The position numbers and the translations under genes are program-made. Of a DNA stretch of 13,973 nucleotides, positions 13,101-13,973 are shown in pieces. This stretch comes from Woeseiaceae bacterium (lineage in GTDB: Bacteria > Pseudomonadota > Gammaproteobacteria > Steroidobacterales > Woeseiaceae). Numbering within the stretch: position 1 is the first letter of the stretch; the number at the start of each line of letters is the position of its first letter. Under the pieces are notes generated by a model. The model was not told the DNA's origin. It did not search any database and saw nothing but the letters and a program-made list of their open reading frames with translations. The stretch covers positions 1 to 13,973 of the forward strand of contig JAKEGN010000032.1 of NCBI GenBank assembly GCA_022615525.1, given 5' to 3'.

Positions 13101-13973
13101 TTGATACGAAAGGTTTCCAGGCAAATCCAGGGTCTTGTCACGTTTGGCGTGATCACCATCAACACCATGTTCTGGTTTGTGCCTCTCATTATTTTCGCCA
13201 TCTGCAAGTTGCTGGTGCCGGAGCGCCGGTTTCGCCGGCTGATGACCCGCTGGATCATGGCAATGGGTGAGAACTGGGTTGCACTGAACGCCAGGATCCT
13301 GTCGGTCGGCAACTCGACGCAGTGGGAGGTCAGCGGCATGGACGACCTCAGTCCCAACGGGTGGTACCTGATTCTCGTCAACCACCAGACCTGGACCGAC
13401 ATCGTGGCACTTCAGACCGTGTTCAATCGCCGCATCCCGTTCCTCAAGTTCTTCATCAAGCAGCAACTCGTCTGGTTTCCGCTGCTTGGCGTCGCATGGT
13501 GGGCAATGGACATGCCTTTCATGAAACGCCACTCGAAATCGTACCTGGCGAAACACCCGGAGAAGAAGGGCGAGGATCTGGAAGCCACCCGGATTGCCTG
13601 TGAGAAGTTTCGCGATACGCCTACCTCAGTAATCAACTTCATCGAAGGCACACGGTCGACTGCCGAGAAGCGCGCCAAACGAAATTCACCTTTCACGCAT
13701 CTTCTGCCTCCGCGAGCGGGCGGGATCGCCCTGGCGTTGTCGTCGATGGGCAGCATGTTCGACGCCATACTGGACGTCACCATTGTCTATCCGACCGGTC
13801 CCACCAAGTTCTGGGACATGATGTGCGGCGACTTTGATCGAGTAATCATTGAAGTGGCCAGGCGACCTGTAGAGCAATGGATGATCGCGGGGGACTATTC
13901 CGCCGACCGCGATTTTCGCAGCCGGTTTCATCGCTGGTTGACAGGGCTCTGGCGTGAGAAAGACAAAAAGATA
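13101..13973 (+). CDS. YihG-like 1-acylglycerol-3-phosphate acyltransferase (partial, cut by window end)
   Basis: An inner-membrane PlsC-type acyltransferase, read for 291 residues with no stop before the window ends; full-length relatives are about 310. Residues about 10-39 form a membrane helix. Catalytic NHQTWTD (94-100, the NHxxxxD motif) and the EGTR motif (182-185, FIEGTRS) are intact, with PRAGGIALAL (204-213) and LDVTIVYP (224-231) as the later motifs. The phrase FLKFFIKQQLVWFPLLG and the MKRHSK segment match the YihG group as I remember it. It transfers a fatty acyl chain to lysophosphatidic acid or a related lipid. TTG 13101 is the likely start because it gives the expected N-terminal helix, but the ribosome site is poor. 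It is divergent from the hydroxylase operon. Confidence 0.88.
   Translation, partial: MIRKVSRQIQGLVTFGVITINTMFWFVPLIIFAICKLLVPERRFRRLMTRWIMAMGENWVALNARILSVGNSTQWEVSGMDDLSPNGWYLILVNHQTWTDIVALQTVFNRRIPFLKFFIKQQLVWFPLLGVAWWAMDMPFMKRHSKSYLAKHPEKKGEDLEATRIACEKFRDTPTSVINFIEGTRSTAEKRAKRNSPFTHLLPPRAGGIALALSSMGSMFDAILDVTIVYPTGPTKFWDMMCGDFDRVIIEVARRPVEQWMIAGDYSADRDFRSRFHRWLTGLWREKDKKI

Noticed and set aside
13016..13556. Minus-strand frames opposite the acyltransferase
   Set aside because: The plus strand carries NHxxxxD and EGTR motifs in one open frame to the window end; the minus frames have no domain.
1..13973. Mobile elements, CRISPR arrays, tRNA or rRNA genes
   Set aside because: No transposase, integrase, terminal repeats, regularly spaced repeats or tRNA-like cloverleaf were seen when reading the gaps on both strands.

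Overview
The window is GC-rich, gene-dense bacterial chromosome. It most resembles a free-living gammaproteobacterium: it has an Enterobacteria-like 93-residue PpiC parvulin, a YihG-type acyltransferase, a YghX-type exported hydrolase and an IorAB-type molybdenum hydroxylase. The exact lineage cannot be read from the sequence; an uncultured marine or soil gammaproteobacterium is an inference. No rRNA, tRNA, CRISPR array, insertion sequence, phage gene or integrase was seen. The longest gene-free stretches are about 170-200 bases, between divergent genes.

Layout. (1) 7-1932, plus strand: a Tat-exported dienelactone-hydrolase-family protein, then an overlapping pair of secreted proteins (a TPR protein and a stand-alone TonB C-terminal domain). 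(2) 1944-4573, minus strand: folD, mtnA and a class II aldolase in a tight operon. MtnA plus this aldolase suggests salvage of 5'-methylthioadenosine and/or 5'-deoxyadenosine sugar to dihydroxyacetone phosphate and an aldehyde. (3) 4773-5934, plus strand: a DoxX-family membrane protein and a thiopurine-methyltransferase-family enzyme. (4) 5939-9801, minus strand: a seven-gene co-directional cluster in the order TerB-like protein, 74-residue membrane protein, PLP aminotransferase-fold enzyme, cupin, DUF6265-like secreted protein, CREST-superfamily (ceramidase-like) membrane hydrolase, GFA/CENP-V zinc protein. Most junctions overlap by 4-11 bases. (5) 9895-10176, plus strand: ppiC. (6) 10213-12928, minus strand: the two subunits of an IorAB-like molybdenum hydroxylase. 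(7) 13101 to the window end, plus strand: a YihG-like acyltransferase cut by the window edge.

The parts most worth attention are the folD-mtnA-aldolase operon, the seven-gene minus-strand cluster with its ceramidase-like enzyme, and the aminotransferase-fold protein, in which three normally conserved PLP-site residues are replaced while the Schiff-base lysine and substrate arginines are kept. Several starts are non-ATG (TTG or GTG) and are supported by overlaps, homology or Shine-Dalgarno sequences.
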